Positions 14,394 to 23,127 of a stretch of 35,167 bases of DNA are shown in pieces (position 1 is the stretch's first letter; the number at the start of each line of letters is the position of its first letter). The notes below the pieces were generated by a model that made no database searches, had not been told where the DNA came from, and saw nothing but the letters and a program-made list of their open reading frames with translations. The translations under genes were made by a program, and so were the position numbers. Origin of the DNA: JAWLBR01 sp041687495 (GTDB lineage: Bacteria > Bacillota > Limnochordia > DTU087 > JAAYGB01); NCBI GenBank assembly GCA_041687495.1, contig JAWLBR010000024.1, forward strand, positions 1-35,167, read 5' to 3'.

Positions 14394-15218
14394 ATGCGCA
14401 GAATGCTATTTAAGGCCTATGCTGTGACTAATGAAATCAACTTAAACGTCCTGGCTGCAGAGTGCAACATCCCGAAGAAGTACACTTGGGAGGAGCCATT
14501 GGCCTTAAGGGAAGATACTTTAGGTGCCATCCTCGGTCGCCGACCGGAGAAGGATGAGATTGCACTGGTTTTTTCTTTTGGGAGTGTGGTCTGTGTCAAC
14601 ATGCCTAAGGGTGATACCCACACTCTTATCGATTACCTACGGGCGTTTGCGCCAGAGATTCCCAACGACAACTGGGGTAGATACACTGATGACTATGAAC
14701 TTCGAGTGGACCATGTTGCCGAAATCGAGCTGACAGACGAGTACATAACTGTACCTAGTTTGGAGCTGTTTCATCCGGAGCTAATTGCAACAGTGATTGC
14801 CAAGTCAGTGGCTCTCGAGAAGACAGAGCACCAGCTCGGCACTATCTTGGACAAACTGGAAAGTATGATCGATCGGTTGGAGGATGGCAAACTTCGGATT
14901 GGAGATAAGGAACTTGCCCGCACTGTCGCGAGAATCGTGCGGCATCAGTACAACACCATCAACTACATCATGATCCTCGACAAACCGGATGTCACCTGGA
15001 GCAACATGGAAGCCGCCGAGTTCTATGAACGAATGAGTGAGTTTTTTGAACTCAGCGATCGATTCGAGATCATGACCAAGAAAACCGACATTCTGGACAA
15101 TATCATCACTGGCTTTTCTTCAATTAGTCACTCGATTCGGGGCCTGTTTGTAGAATGGGTTATAGTTCTACTCATTGTACTAGAGGTCATTCTGATGACC
15201 GCTGACCTTCTGAGGTGA
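14394..15218 (+). CDS. RMD1/YagE family (DUF155) membrane-anchored protein, copy 1
   Basis: 274 residues from ATG 14394, with AAAGGTGAT upstream. The architecture is that of RMD1/DUF155: an N-terminal alpha/beta domain ('EIALVFSFGSVVCVNM' strand, 'FAPEIPND'), a long helical region ('FHPELIATVIAKSVALEKTE', 'DILDNIITGFSSIS') and a single C-terminal membrane helix ('EWVIVLLIVLEVILMTADLL', about 250-270). Eukaryotic homologues (RMD1, RMND1) sit in the mitochondrial inner membrane and support mitochondrial translation; the bacterial role is unknown. It is followed by a paralogue with overlapping translation signals. The setting, between a tRNA operon and tyrS, is suggestive of a link to translation but proves nothing. 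Confidence 0.8.
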   Translation: MRRMLFKAYAVTNEINLNVLAAECNIPKKYTWEEPLALREDTLGAILGRRPEKDEIALVFSFGSVVCVNMPKGDTHTLIDYLRAFAPEIPNDNWGRYTDDYELRVDHVAEIELTDEYITVPSLELFHPELIATVIAKSVALEKTEHQLGTILDKLESMIDRLEDGKLRIGDKELARTVARIVRHQYNTINYIMILDKPDVTWSNMEAAEFYERMSEFFELSDRFEIMTKKTDILDNIITGFSSISHSIRGLFVEWVIVLLIVLEVILMTADLLR

Positions 15219-15223
15219 TGTGT

Positions 15224-16048
15224 ATGGGCACCTTACGTTGCTGGTGCTATAAGCTCGCCGCTAGCTTGCCTTTGACTCAAATCGCAGAAGTCTTTCAAGT
15301 TGAGTGGACCAGCAGACTGAACTACTTGGTGCTAAAAGGAGCTTCTCTGGACAGGGTTTTGCATCAGCGCGCTCCTCGCTCTCAGCAGGTCTATCTGTTC
15401 GAGTTCGGTTGCGTTACCCTGGTCGATTTTGAAGAGTCTGATGCATGGGCTTTCCTGAGCTATCTTTCCTCCATCGTAGGTAAGCTGGACATGCAGGCGG
15501 CATTTAGGTTCAATGAACACCACAATCTTGAGGTTGTTGAGAACACCTGTTATCTGTGGGAGGGGCAGGAAGAGCCGACTACCTTTGGTGAGTGGGTGAT
15601 CGGCGTAGTTGCTTTGGTGCTGGCCAAGTCGGCGGCTCTCACCGCTGTTGAGTCTGATGCAGGGCGCCTGCTTGATGAGGCGGAGGACCTGATCGCGAGG
15701 CTACAAAGGGGTCATTTGCACCTTAGGACCAGAAAATTTGCCGCAACCATCGCTCGGATGCTACGGTTTCAATACGACAGTGTCGGAAGCATCGGAATCT
15801 TCGATGTTCCCCGGGGCTTGGTGCATACTTTGCAGGCAAAGGCAGTGTACGATGACTTTGCCGAACACTACGAGCTTCACCAGCGCTTTGAACACCTGCA
15901 GAACAAAATGCAAGAGCTCCAGCGCATCACAGAGCTTTATTCGAAGTTAAGCTACAAGTACCAGGAAAACCGTCTGTGCCTTTTTGAGATCCTGCTGCTG
16001 ATGCTCTTTCCGTTGTCGCATTTGCTCCACGCTTTCTTGGAAAGGTGA
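15224..16048 (+). CDS. RMD1/YagE family (DUF155) membrane-anchored protein, divergent copy 2
   Basis: 274 residues from ATG 15224, chosen because GAGGTG ends 6 bases upstream; ATG 15218, overlapping the first gene's stop as TGATG, is the alternative. It shares the plan of copy 1: a central strand 'QVYLFEFGCVTLVDF' (compare 'EIALVFSFGSVVCVNM'), a helix 'VIGVVALVLAKSAALTAVES' (compare 'LIATVIAKSVALEKTEHQLG'), 'LHLRTRKFAATIARMLRFQY' (compare 'LRIGDKELARTVARIVRHQY') and a C-terminal membrane helix ('LFEILLLMLFPLSHLLHAF'). With the 15224 start both proteins are 274 residues, consistent with tandem duplication followed by strong divergence and perhaps heteromer formation. Function is unknown. Confidence 0.75.
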   Translation: MGTLRCWCYKLAASLPLTQIAEVFQVEWTSRLNYLVLKGASLDRVLHQRAPRSQQVYLFEFGCVTLVDFEESDAWAFLSYLSSIVGKLDMQAAFRFNEHHNLEVVENTCYLWEGQEEPTTFGEWVIGVVALVLAKSAALTAVESDAGRLLDEAEDLIARLQRGHLHLRTRKFAATIARMLRFQYDSVGSIGIFDVPRGLVHTLQAKAVYDDFAEHYELHQRFEHLQNKMQELQRITELYSKLSYKYQENRLCLFEILLLMLFPLSHLLHAFLER

Positions 16049-16146
16049 ATGTCTCAAGCGACCTTAGGCCGACTCAACTTGCTGCTTGGATGCCTATAAC
16101 TTGCGTCCTGACTGCGTTAGTTTGGCGGATTGGGCAAATAACCCCC

Positions 16147-16175
16147 TTGCTCTTGGGGAACAATTGTCGTAGAAT
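16147..16175 (+). promoter_or_regulatory. Promoter of the T-box/tyrS transcript
   Basis: -35 TTGCTC (16147-16152), 17-base spacer, -10 TAGAAT (16170-16175). The predicted start near 16182 falls at the beginning of the T-box stem I sequence. The 100 bases before it (16049-16146) hold nothing I can name. Confidence 0.5.
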
Positions 16176-16182
16176 GTAGGGG

Positions 16183-16430
16183 AAATGCGATGAACGAGCA
16201 GAAGTAGTGGGCCATGGTTACAACAGCAGAGAGCAGGCCGGTGGGTGCAAGGCTTGCAGGACGTGGCTTTCACGAACTACACTTGGGAGTAGCGAAATGC
16301 AAAGTTTCGACGGTTTGGCCACCCGTTACCGTGGAAAGAGGCATGTGCCACAGGCATGTGCAAAATAAGGTGGTACCACGAGTTTTTTCGTCCTTATGGG
16401 ATGGGAAGACTCTTTTTATTTCGACACATA
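16183..16430 (+). ncRNA. T-box riboswitch (tyrosine) controlling tyrS
   Basis: Stem I carries the expected elements in order: GATGAACGAGCAGAAGTAG, AGAGAGC, the distal-loop GGTGGGTGCAAG, and the specifier loop with TAC (16278-16280, within GAACTACACTT). The T-box sequence is AAGGTGGTACCACG (16367-16380), whose TGGT can pair with the ACCA end of uncharged tRNA-Tyr. The competing terminator uses ATAAGG...CCTTAT/CGTCC and is followed by CTTTTTATTT. Uncharged tRNA-Tyr stabilises the antiterminator and allows tyrS transcription. The specifier, the aminoacyl-tRNA synthetase downstream and the tRNA-Tyr gene in this window all agree. Confidence 0.93.
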
Positions 16431-16443
16431 AGGGGGACTTTTT

Positions 16444-17670
16444 GTGGCCAGTGCATTTGACGTACTGCAGGAACGAGGCTTTATCGAACAGATGACCCAT
16501 GAAGAAGAGATTAAGCGGCTCCTAGAGAACGAGTCGGTAACTTTCTACATTGGGTTTGACCCTACTGCTGATAGCCCGACGGCAGGTCACTTCGTTACTA
16601 TCATGGCTATGGCCCATATGCAGCGGGCTGGACATCGTCCCATCGCTTTGATCGGTGGAGGTACAGCGATGGTCGGTGATCCAACCGGGAAGACCGATAT
16701 GAGAAAAATGATGACGGTAGAACAGATTCAGCACAATGCTGACGGATTTAAGAAACACCTGTCTAAGTTCATTGACTTTGGTAGTGGGGAAGCCATAATG
16801 GTCAACAATGCCGATTGGCTGATGGATCTGAACTATGTAAAGGTGCTGCGGGATGTCGGGATTCACTTCTCAGTTAACCGCATGCTGACAGCTGAGTGCT
16901 TTAAGTCTCGAATGGAGCGGGGCTTGTCCTTCCTGGAGTTTAACTACATGATTATGCAGTCCTATGACTTTCTCGAACTGCACCGGCGTTATGGCTGTAA
17001 GCTGCAGCTGGGTGGGAACGACCAATGGTCCAACATCCTCGGCGGCGTTGAGCTCATTCGTCGCTCAGGGGGTGCCGATGCTTTTGGTCTGACCTTGACC
17101 CTGCTTACAACCAGCGAAGGGAAGAAAATGGGCAAGACCGAGGCAGGGGCGATCTGGTTGGATCCTGAGCGCACCTCTCCCTATGAGTTCTACCAATACT
17201 GGAGAAACGTTAACGATCAGGATGTCCAAAAGTGTCTTTCTCTCCTAACATTCCTTCCCATGGATGAAGTGCGCCGGCTTGGATCACTTCCGGGGGCCGA
17301 AATCAACCGGGCGAAGGAAGTTCTGGCTTACGAAGTGACGAAGATTGTCCATGGTGAGGACGAGGCTAAGAAGGCTGAAGGCGCAGCAAAGGCACTCTTT
17401 GCCGAGGGAGCTATGGAAGGCTCGGTGCCAACCACTGAACTATCTCCCGAGGAACTTGGGGACGGAATTGACATCATCACGCTTCTTGAGAAGACTGGTC
17501 TGATCTCGTCACGGAGTGAAGGCCGCCGTCTCATCCAGCAAGGCGGGGTGAGTGTCAATGACGAGAAAGTCGAGTCCTTTGATGCAGTGATAGCCCCAGC
17601 AGAGTTCAGCGACGGAACATTGATGATCCGTAAAGGAAAAAAAGTTCACCACCAGGTCAAGCTGGGATAG
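16444..17670 (+). CDS. tyrS: Tyrosyl-tRNA synthetase
   Basis: 408 residues from GTG 16444, with AAGGGGG 8 bases upstream. A class Ic synthetase that attaches tyrosine to tRNA-Tyr in the cytoplasm. Visible features: the tyrosine/ATP site 'YIGFDPTADSPTAGHF' with the HIGH-like motif at 46-50, 'GGGTAMVGDPTGKTD', the substrate-recognition stretch 'LQLGGNDQWSNI', the KMSKS-like loop KMGKT (228-232) and 'WLDPERTSPYEFYQYW'. The C-terminus has an S4-type RNA-binding domain ('SEGRRLIQQGGVSVNDEKV'). Length and motifs are normal. Expression is governed by the T-box immediately upstream. Confidence 0.97.
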   Translation: MASAFDVLQERGFIEQMTHEEEIKRLLENESVTFYIGFDPTADSPTAGHFVTIMAMAHMQRAGHRPIALIGGGTAMVGDPTGKTDMRKMMTVEQIQHNADGFKKHLSKFIDFGSGEAIMVNNADWLMDLNYVKVLRDVGIHFSVNRMLTAECFKSRMERGLSFLEFNYMIMQSYDFLELHRRYGCKLQLGGNDQWSNILGGVELIRRSGGADAFGLTLTLLTTSEGKKMGKTEAGAIWLDPERTSPYEFYQYWRNVNDQDVQKCLSLLTFLPMDEVRRLGSLPGAEINRAKEVLAYEVTKIVHGEDEAKKAEGAAKALFAEGAMEGSVPTTELSPEELGDGIDIITLLEKTGLISSRSEGRRLIQQGGVSVNDEKVESFDAVIAPAEFSDGTLMIRKGKKVHHQVKLG

Positions 17671-17805
17671 GATTAGTGGGGCAACAGGCTTACCTAGTTC
17701 GGCGCTGCTGAGTGCCGTGAGGCGACTGATCCAGTTGGAACTTCTCATGGCTCTCGGCGTGCCCCGTTTCGGTTTGCCATAGCCGGGTACCCCTTGGACA
17801 AATCC

Positions 17806-18258
17806 TCATTTACTGCTAAGATACATATCCAGGATCTGGCGGTGGCTCTTGACAATTGGGTGGGAAAAAGTGTCGACGTCAACGAACCGAAGGTCAAGTG
17901 ACTCCTCGTCATTGATGAAAGGCTCACCTTGAAACTGCCTTGTTACATAAGCGATGGCGACAACATAGAACTGGTCACCGTTGGCTGCCTGCACAAAATT
18001 CTCCGGCCCAGACACGATTCCAAGCAGGTTCAAATTGCCGATGGTGAGCCCCGTCTCCTCCCAAACCTCCCGCCGCACGGTATCTTCTACGGACTCACCT
18101 AACTCCATGAGACCGCCCGGCAATCCCCACATTCCATGGGGGTGACGTCGCTGTTGCAGGAGTACACGCCCAGTAGAGTCGACAACAATGGCTACCGCTC
18201 CAGTGAGAATTAGAGGTCTATGTCCCACCAGAGCCCGTAGTTCCTCAATATACCCCAT
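17806..18258 (-). CDS. NUDIX hydrolase
   Basis: 150 residues from ATG 18258, with AAGGGAGA upstream. The Nudix box is intact: G-x5-E-x7-R-E-V-x-E-E-x-G-L as GLMELGESVEDTVRREVWEE followed by TGL (about residues 49-71), preceded by 'HGMWGLPGG'. The N-terminal 'GYIEELRALVGHRPLILTGA' and 'VDSTGRVLLQQRR' segments resemble MutT-like/ADP-sugar-type family members common in Firmicutes. It should hydrolyse a nucleoside diphosphate linked to another group; the substrate is unknown. It is a single gene, divergent from the flavoprotein at 18477 and convergent with tyrS, with no clear terminator at its end. Confidence 0.9.
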   Translation of the reverse strand: MGYIEELRALVGHRPLILTGAVAIVVDSTGRVLLQQRRHPHGMWGLPGGLMELGESVEDTVRREVWEETGLTIGNLNLLGIVSGPENFVQAANGDQFYVVAIAYVTRQFQGEPFINDEESLDLRFVDVDTFSHPIVKSHRQILDMYLSSK

Positions 18259-18476
18259 GGTAGATTCTCTCCCTTTCCCATCTCATACTGCTTTTTTTCT
18301 GCGCAGCCAGTCGTTCACCTTTACCTGAATGAAACAGGGATCTGCTGGTTAATCTGGTATACCTATCAGAGAAATGTCAATCCTAAGTAAAGGTGGCTGT
18401 TTTCGACCAGAGGCAACTCTTGGTGAGAAAGGCTGTTTCCAGTGAACAGTATAATAGGAAAGTAGGGATACAAACT

Positions 18477-19583
18477 ATGGCGAATTGGAAGGAACTGAAG
18501 ATTGGGAATCTGATTGCCAAGACCCCAGTAGTCCAAGGGGGAATGGGAGTTGGGATCTCGCTTTCTGGCCTAGCGTCCGCAGTCGCCAATGAGGGTGGTA
18601 TCGGGGTTATCTCTGCCGCACTTATTGGTATGCTCAAGCCCGGGTTTGCGAAGAACTGCCAAGAGAATAACGTCAAGGCCCTGCGGGAAGAGATACGCAA
18701 GGCAAGACAGCGGACGAAGGGGATTCTTGGAGTCAACATTATGGTGGCTCTGTCGGACTTCGCGGAGATGGTCAAGACGGCAGTAGAGGAGAAAATCGAC
18801 GTTATCTTTGCCGGTGCCGGACTTCCTCTTAACCTCCCAGAGTTTCTCACTGAGAGTTCCAAGACCAAGCTGGTCCCGATCGTTTCGTCTTCCCGAGCGG
18901 CTGGGATCATCTGCAAGAGATGGCTCAAAGCATATAACTATCTTCCAGACGCCGTTGTGGTCGAAGGTCCGATGGCCGGTGGCCACCTGGGTTTCAGTTC
19001 AGAGCAACTGGATGATCCCCATTGTCGATTGGAAGAGCTTATCCCGCAGGTAGTGGAAGAACTACGTCCGTGGCGGGAAGTATCAGGTAGGCAGATTCCC
19101 GTTATCGCCGCCGGCGGAATCTACACGGGTCGGGATATTCACGGTATCATGAAGTTGGGTGCAGACGGGGTGCAGATGGGCACACGATTTGTCACCACGA
19201 AAGAATGTGAAGCATCTTTGGAGTTCAAGCAATCGTATATCGACAGTGGTGAAAATGACACAATGATCATCAAGAGTCCCGTTGGCATGCCTGGTCGGGC
19301 GATTAGAAACCAGTTTCTGGAAGAAGCTGCCCAAGGCCAGCGTCATCCCTTTAAGTGTGTCTATCACTGCATTAAGACGTGCACCCTTGAGAAAGCCCCG
19401 TACTGCATTGCTATGGCACTGATTAACGCTCAGAAGGGCAACTTAAAACACGGCTTTGCCTTTGCTGGGTCAAATGCGTACAGGACACAAGGACTTACCT
19501 CAGTGCGTGAGCTAATCGATAACCTTGGTAGGGAGTACGATGAAGCCTGGTTACAGGCACTAGAGCCAATGGCCGCTATGTAG
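18477..19583 (+). CDS. NAD(P)H-dependent flavin oxidoreductase, nitronate monooxygenase/FabK-like
   Basis: 368 residues from ATG 18477. This start is favoured over an in-frame one at 18393 because a TATAAT at 18450-18455 would put transcription start between them, and the protein then begins with 'MANWKELKIGNLIAKTPVVQ', typical of the family; the SD is weak. It is an FMN-binding TIM barrel: 'VVQGGMGVGIS', 'VANEGGIGVISAA', 'PDAVVVEGPMAGGHLGF', the phosphate-binding 'VIAAGGIYTGRDI' and 'LGADGVQMGTRFVTT'. The C-terminal cysteine-rich stretch ('CVYHCIKTC...PYC') is seen in clostridial members of this group; its purpose is unknown. It may oxidise nitronates or reduce enoyl-ACP (FabK); no fatty-acid genes are adjacent, so the substrate is open. 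Confidence 0.85.
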   Translation: MANWKELKIGNLIAKTPVVQGGMGVGISLSGLASAVANEGGIGVISAALIGMLKPGFAKNCQENNVKALREEIRKARQRTKGILGVNIMVALSDFAEMVKTAVEEKIDVIFAGAGLPLNLPEFLTESSKTKLVPIVSSSRAAGIICKRWLKAYNYLPDAVVVEGPMAGGHLGFSSEQLDDPHCRLEELIPQVVEELRPWREVSGRQIPVIAAGGIYTGRDIHGIMKLGADGVQMGTRFVTTKECEASLEFKQSYIDSGENDTMIIKSPVGMPGRAIRNQFLEEAAQGQRHPFKCVYHCIKTCTLEKAPYCIAMALINAQKGNLKHGFAFAGSNAYRTQGLTSVRELIDNLGREYDEAWLQALEPMAAM

Positions 19584-19631
19584 GTGCTACCAGGGGATGT
19601 GGGCAGGAGTTAGGTTTTATGCACAGATTGT

Positions 19632-19661
19632 ACAGGACCCCAGTATGGGGTCCTGTGCTTT
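19632..19661. terminator. Bidirectional terminator between the flavoprotein and the efflux operon
   Basis: ACAGGACCCC (19632-19641), AGTAT loop, GGGGTCCTGT (19647-19656): a perfect 10-bp stem followed by GCTTTT on the plus strand. It lies between convergent genes. The T-run is short, so efficiency on the plus strand may be modest. Confidence 0.7.
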
Positions 19662-19723
19662 TGCGGAGAGTCGGCTTCGGCTCAACAGGGGTGGTCACGG
19701 CACCGGCTGCACCACAACACCCC

Positions 19724-20701
19724 TTAATTGATCTCGTCCTTAGCGGATCTGTTGAGAGTCACGGAAGTTGTCATGTTCCAGCGAAAGCGGGGATCCTGCT
19801 TTTCTGGGAGGATGGTGGCCGTATAGGTGATATCACCAACTCGGTTGACTCCCAGTAGTTTGATGTTCGAGACGGTTCCCGACAGCTCAAGATCCGGAAT
19901 GGCGTCCACAGTAAATCTTGCTTGGTCTCCTTCGTTGACGTGGATTACACTTAGTTCGGTCAGGTCTTCCACTTCGATGTGCCAGGCGTTAGTATCAGCC
20001 AGAACTAAGACAACTTCGCCAGTGGTCACATATTCGCCGGAGTTAGCATCCAGTGATGCAATCACGCCGGTAAAGGGGGCTCGTAGTTCTGTTTCCGCCA
20101 AAAGGGCCCTTGCCTGCTCCAGAGCGGCAGCAGCAGCACTGACTTCGGCTGCGGCGACAGCAATGGCTTCAGGACGAGTTCCTTCATTGGCAAGATCCAG
20201 CTGCGCTCGGATTTTGCGTACCTCGGCCTCAGCAATAGTTAGCTCCAAGGCAGGTCCAGCTACAGTGGCGGAATGGAGTTTTGCCTTGGCTATGTCCAAA
20301 GCCGCCTGCAGTGCCTCGATTTCTTGGGGGCGTGAGCCTGCCCGCAGCTGCCTAAGGTAGGCCTGGGCTCGGTCAAGTTCTGCTTGGGCCTGTGCCACCG
20401 ACGCTAGCTGTTTGTCAGAATTCATCTTGGCAAGCAGCTGACCTTCCTCAACACTGTCGCCCTCCGTTACATACACTCGGGAGATAATCCCGGGACTGGC
20501 AAAACTAAGTCCAGCATTCTTGGCCGGAACGATCTTCGCATCGGCCACGATGACTTGCCTAGCCTTAACCGGGGGAAGGACTGCTGCCGACTGGGTTGGG
20601 TTTTCACTTGCTTCTTCTGCCGACGACCCAAGCCCTAGGGCAAAGTACGCGGCGCATGCGGCCACCAAAAGGATGGCCAATCCGACGAAGATTCTTCTCA
20701 T
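19724..20701 (-). CDS. HlyD/MacA-type membrane fusion (adaptor) protein of an ABC efflux system
   Basis: 325 residues from ATG 20701; AAAGGTGG lies 8 bases upstream (a GTG at 20713 is alternative but is part of the SD). N-terminal membrane anchor 'RRIFVGLAILLVAACAAYFA', where VAAC could serve as a lipobox. Then a split biotinyl-lipoyl-like domain ('GIISRVYVTEGDSVEEGQLL' ... 'LRAPFTGVIASLDANSGEYV') flanks a coiled-coil hairpin (about 85-190). The hairpin contains two related units, 'AGSRPQEIEALQAALDIAKA' and 'EGTRPEAIAVAAAEVSAAAA'. A beta-barrel domain follows. It is the third gene of an ATPase-permease-adaptor operon. In Gram-positives such adaptors bind the permease on the outer face of the membrane; the exported substrate is unknown. 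Confidence 0.87.
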   Translation of the reverse strand: MRRIFVGLAILLVAACAAYFALGLGSSAEEASENPTQSAAVLPPVKARQVIVADAKIVPAKNAGLSFASPGIISRVYVTEGDSVEEGQLLAKMNSDKQLASVAQAQAELDRAQAYLRQLRAGSRPQEIEALQAALDIAKAKLHSATVAGPALELTIAEAEVRKIRAQLDLANEGTRPEAIAVAAAEVSAAAAALEQARALLAETELRAPFTGVIASLDANSGEYVTTGEVVLVLADTNAWHIEVEDLTELSVIHVNEGDQARFTVDAIPDLELSGTVSNIKLLGVNRVGDITYTATILPEKQDPRFRWNMTTSVTLNRSAKDEIN

Positions 20702-20720
20702 TGAAAGAACCACCTTTCAA
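20699..20720 (-). promoter_or_regulatory. Hairpin enclosing the adaptor's SD
   Basis: TTGAAAG (20720-20714 on the minus strand), a 6-base loop GTGGTT, then CTTTCAA (20707-20701), which runs into the ATG at 20701-20699. The SD AAAGGTGG is half in the stem and half in the loop, and the stem reaches the first base of the start codon. This could lower adaptor synthesis relative to the permease. Confidence 0.45.
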
Positions 20721-20742
20721 CCAACATTAGCGCTTGGCGAGG

Positions 20743-23127
20743 TTACTCATAGGAAAGTGCGTCTCGAACCGTGATCTGTGCTGCCCGTCTTGCCGGCATG
20801 AGACTGGCTGCGAGGGCGAGCAGGACAACAATCAACAGCCAGAGCAGAACTCCGGAAACAGAAAACGTATAGACCAGCGGTGCACGGGTAAAGGCCACCC
20901 CTACAACGTTGCTGAGCGCAAGTCCCAGCGGTAGGGCAAGCAAACTCCCGAGAGCCCAACTGATTAGGCCGATGAGCACTCCCTCTGCTGCGAAGATAGC
21001 GAAAACCGCTCGGTTGGAGGCTCCTATAGCCCGCATTACCCCGATTTCCCGGGTTCGCTCAAGGACATTGATGCTCATTGTACCAGCGAGCCCCAGCCCG
21101 CCGACGATTCCCAGAAGCACCGCCATGATCAGCATGAAAGCCACCAGGATATTGAACTGAAACTCGATCTGTTTCCTGACTTGAGCCATCGACTCGATGC
21201 GAGATACCCGCATGCCCACACTTTCCAGATGTTGTTCCAACCTCTTGGTTACCCGAGAAATGTACTCGTCATCGTGCTGCTCGGTCACCACGTGTACACT
21301 GCTGGCCTTGCCAACATCACGCATCACCTGGGAGAAGTACGGATAGTTAACGTAGAGGATGCGTCCGGTTAGGACGCCCTTCACGATACCCACTACCTTC
21401 CAATCAGTCTCCCGGTCGTTAACCTTGAGGGTGATATTGTCGCCGACGGCGATATCTGGGTCATCCTTAAGCACCTCAGTATTAACCACGATTGCGCTTT
21501 CATCTCCGTCTACGAGCCATCGACCGGCTAGAAGTTCGGGTTTTAGCAATTGGGTGTCCACCGGTACAGCAATCATGTCCAGGTGCTGGCTCTCACTGTG
21601 ATCGTCTCTAACTCTTCTGGCGCTGCGAAATCCCCAGCTTTCTGCTTGCAAGACTCCGGGAACAGCCAGGGCTTCACGCTCCAGTTGGGTAACCCGGTGT
21701 TCTTGCGTAAAATAGAGGGCCGCGTCATATTTCCAATAGTCCAGGGCCTGATCGAGAGTCCGGAGCATAGAGGCGTAGACACTCAGAATGCCAACAAAAA
21801 CAGCCCCGCCCAGTGTAAGGGTGATTAGTGTCAGTAACAGACGCCCTTTGCGCCGCACGGTATTTCGAATCGAGACTAGCATGGGGCGGGAGGCGAATCG
21901 TACCTTTTCAACCACCCTATCTACAAGGCCTGAACCAAACTGCCCCTTTGCCAGTCCATAGCTGCCGAGAGCTTTGCGCACAGTGACCATAGTTCCAGAG
22001 CGAATCGGGAACACAGAGGCAAAGAAGGGCACAAGCAGTCCAACACATACCTGCAGGATAATCACAGAAAGCGGAATCCTAAACCGCTCCAGATCAAAGT
22101 TGATGAGTTTTGCTAGAAAACCAGTCAGCAATCGGGCTCCTAAGGCTGACGCCGGTATCCCGATCAGCAAAGATAAGCCGCCAAGGATAGTGACCATAAC
22201 CAGATATAAAGCAGCTATCTGGCTTCTACGGGCCCCTACGGCCTTCATAATTCCAATTTGGCGCACCTGCTGCGTAAGCAAGGCTGAAATGGTGTTGGCT
22301 ACCAAAAACCCGCTCATAATCAGGGATAAAAACCCCAAGACCCCCAGGATGACAAGCATAGGTTGCATAATATCATTGGCTGGGTGTTCGCCTGGAGTTG
22401 GAATCCATGTGCTATAGACTCGCCTACCACTTTTCTCGATTTTCCGCTTTACGTTTTCGGTAACCCGGCGAATATGATGGATATCCAGGGCATTTCCATC
22501 TACCACGATATGCAGCTCGCTGTATCTGCGACTCCAGCCCAGCCACTCCAAGGTATCTAGGGTCACATAACCGTAGGTGATCCCGGCAAGAGGGGATGGA
22601 AACTGATTCAAGTCGTGGGCTGTTCCTACGACTTGGAGCTCCCGTTGTCGGCCCTGTGGAGTTCGCACCAAGACGGTTTGTCCGACACTGGTGCTAGCCA
22701 TCTCCAGCGATGAACGCTCCAGCAGAATCTCCCGCTTCTCCGGAGGCCATCCTCCGAATTCGGGTCGCACGATATCAACCTGAATGTCCTCATAGTCAGG
22801 AAAAGCGTATATCCGCAGGTCCCTCCAGGTCTCTGGTCCGGTCTGCAACCGAACTGTTCCGCTGCGGCGGCCTTCGGCACCTTTGACTCCGGGAACGCGC
22901 CGGATGGAGTCGACAAGCTCGTCATCAAAGCCGTCAGGCCAGATGATGGCGCTGGCAGGGTTGGTCTTTAGGTACTGCCGGGTCAGCTCCTCAGATAGAT
23001 TCGTACTGGTACCGGCTATCAGGCCAACGGAGAAAACCCCAACGGTGATCGACAAGACAACTAAGACGGTCCGTGTTTTACTGATCCAGAGATCAGCTAG
23101 TACTTTCTTCCAACGGGGGCTAACCAT
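20743..23127 (-). CDS. ABC transporter permease, FtsX/MacB type
   Basis: 794 residues from ATG 23127, whose ATGGTTAG overlaps the ATPase stop; an in-frame ATG at 23145 is an alternative. Layout: an N-terminal membrane helix ('TRTVLVVLSITVGVFSVGLI'), an extracytoplasmic MacB-like domain (about 45-270), three FtsX helices ('VILGVLGFLSLIMSGFLVAN' and following) with the 'RQIGIMKAVGARRSQIAALY' coupling motif, then a second helix-domain-three-helix set with 'TREIGVMRAIGASNRAVFAI'. This duplicated FtsX plan is used by lipoprotein/antibiotic/peptide efflux systems that work by mechanotransmission rather than a classical pore. It is co-transcribed between the ATPase and the adaptor. The start region has a weak SD, so translational coupling is likely. 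Confidence 0.9.
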   Translation of the reverse strand: MVSPRWKKVLADLWISKTRTVLVVLSITVGVFSVGLIAGTSTNLSEELTRQYLKTNPASAIIWPDGFDDELVDSIRRVPGVKGAEGRRSGTVRLQTGPETWRDLRIYAFPDYEDIQVDIVRPEFGGWPPEKREILLERSSLEMASTSVGQTVLVRTPQGRQRELQVVGTAHDLNQFPSPLAGITYGYVTLDTLEWLGWSRRYSELHIVVDGNALDIHHIRRVTENVKRKIEKSGRRVYSTWIPTPGEHPANDIMQPMLVILGVLGFLSLIMSGFLVANTISALLTQQVRQIGIMKAVGARRSQIAALYLVMVTILGGLSLLIGIPASALGARLLTGFLAKLINFDLERFRIPLSVIILQVCVGLLVPFFASVFPIRSGTMVTVRKALGSYGLAKGQFGSGLVDRVVEKVRFASRPMLVSIRNTVRRKGRLLLTLITLTLGGAVFVGILSVYASMLRTLDQALDYWKYDAALYFTQEHRVTQLEREALAVPGVLQAESWGFRSARRVRDDHSESQHLDMIAVPVDTQLLKPELLAGRWLVDGDESAIVVNTEVLKDDPDIAVGDNITLKVNDRETDWKVVGIVKGVLTGRILYVNYPYFSQVMRDVGKASSVHVVTEQHDDEYISRVTKRLEQHLESVGMRVSRIESMAQVRKQIEFQFNILVAFMLIMAVLLGIVGGLGLAGTMSINVLERTREIGVMRAIGASNRAVFAIFAAEGVLIGLISWALGSLLALPLGLALSNVVGVAFTRAPLVYTFSVSGVLLWLLIVVLLALAASLMPARRAAQITVRDALSYE

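Noticed and set aside
16214..16495. 93-codon ORF over the T-box region
   Set aside because: It coincides with conserved T-box RNA elements and runs into tyrS in another frame; it is a shadow of the RNA.
18393..18476. N-terminal extension of the nitronate monooxygenase-like protein
   Set aside because: A TATAAT at 18450 lies inside it and the family N-terminus begins at the ATG at 18477.
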